Assembly (NCBI RefSeq): GCF_000754095.2
Contig: NZ_JQSG02000006.1
Coordinates: forward strand, 666,939 to 730,938
Reading direction: 5' to 3'
DNA from: Acidihalobacter prosperus
GTDB lineage: Bacteria; Pseudomonadota; Gammaproteobacteria; DSM-5130; Acidihalobacteraceae
Length of the DNA stretch: 64,000 bases
Every line of letters starts with the position of its first letter. Positions within the stretch are counted from its first letter, which is position 1. The notes beneath the pieces were generated by a model. The model did not search any database, had not been told where the DNA came from, and saw only the letters and a program-made list of their open reading frames with translations. Position numbers and translations under genes: made by a program. Positions 63,997 to 64,000 of this stretch are shown one piece after another.

Positions 63997-64000
63997 GGCG

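Overview
The window is GC-rich, densely coded bacterial chromosome with no mobile element, rRNA, tRNA or CRISPR array that I could see. Gene families and synteny point to a motile gammaproteobacterium: lgt-thyA-folA, ampD-ampE, bpt, metH, motAB, feoAABC, Zur-controlled znu, and two sigma28-type promoters. The mix would suit the Chromatiales/Ectothiorhodospiraceae region of the class, but genus cannot be settled from sequence alone. Almost every base is assigned to a gene, and many genes overlap by 1-30 bases in tight operons.

Layout. 1-2453: zinc uptake, with znuA (cut by the window edge) divergent from zur-znuC-znuB over a perfect 13-base Zur-type palindrome. 2464-5760: ferrous iron uptake (two feoA, feoB, feoC) with two Fur-type boxes. 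5757-9141 (minus): a four-gene overlapping lipid operon (OlsB-like and OlsA-like acyltransferases, a GT4 glycosyltransferase, a PAP2 phosphatase). 9235-16440: rhodanese, ODP-like di-iron protein, Tat-exported phosphoesterase, a YyaL-type protein, a DUF2591-like fusion and rlmI. 16464-18555: lgt-thyA-folA. 18639-21310 (minus): a split energy-taxis receptor, two PAS proteins flanking a membrane chemoreceptor, behind a sigma28-type promoter. 21375-22691: EAL-HDOD protein. 22761-26265 (minus): cueR-copA-copZ-glutaredoxin copper operon with a MerR-type promoter.

26292-31357: two small membrane proteins, a thioredoxin-like protein, ampD, ampE, a histidine phosphatase and an HD-GYP protein. 31384-34586: a ketopantoate-reductase-like protein and a PAS-GAF-GGDEF-EAL protein. 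34605-38910 (minus): an ABC exporter with one adaptor, one ATPase and two FtsX/MacB-type permeases. 38983-48820: a DUF2322-like protein, an inositol-phosphatase-family gene, a histidine phosphatase, bpt, wrbA, metH, rhodanese, tpm, an ArgO-like exporter and a Nudix hydrolase.

48866-57363 (minus): an outer-membrane barrel and a secreted PEVEK-like repeat protein behind an ECF-type promoter candidate, a chemoreceptor with a second sigma28-type promoter, a Fur-box-preceded OprB-type porin broken by an in-frame TAA, and an RND pump with its adaptor. 57411-63996: an HDOD protein carrying a hexanucleotide repeat, motA-motB, an MFS transporter and a DedA-PAP2-LssY fusion.

Together the genes show tight metal control (Zur, Fur, CueR), sensing and motility (sigma28, two chemoreceptors, MotAB, c-di-GMP and HDOD proteins) and envelope lipid remodelling. 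The strongest candidates for something under-described are the CetA/CetB/CetC-like energy-taxis operon with an added CZB domain, the PEVEK-repeat/barrel operon, and the Fur-linked porin with a premature stop.
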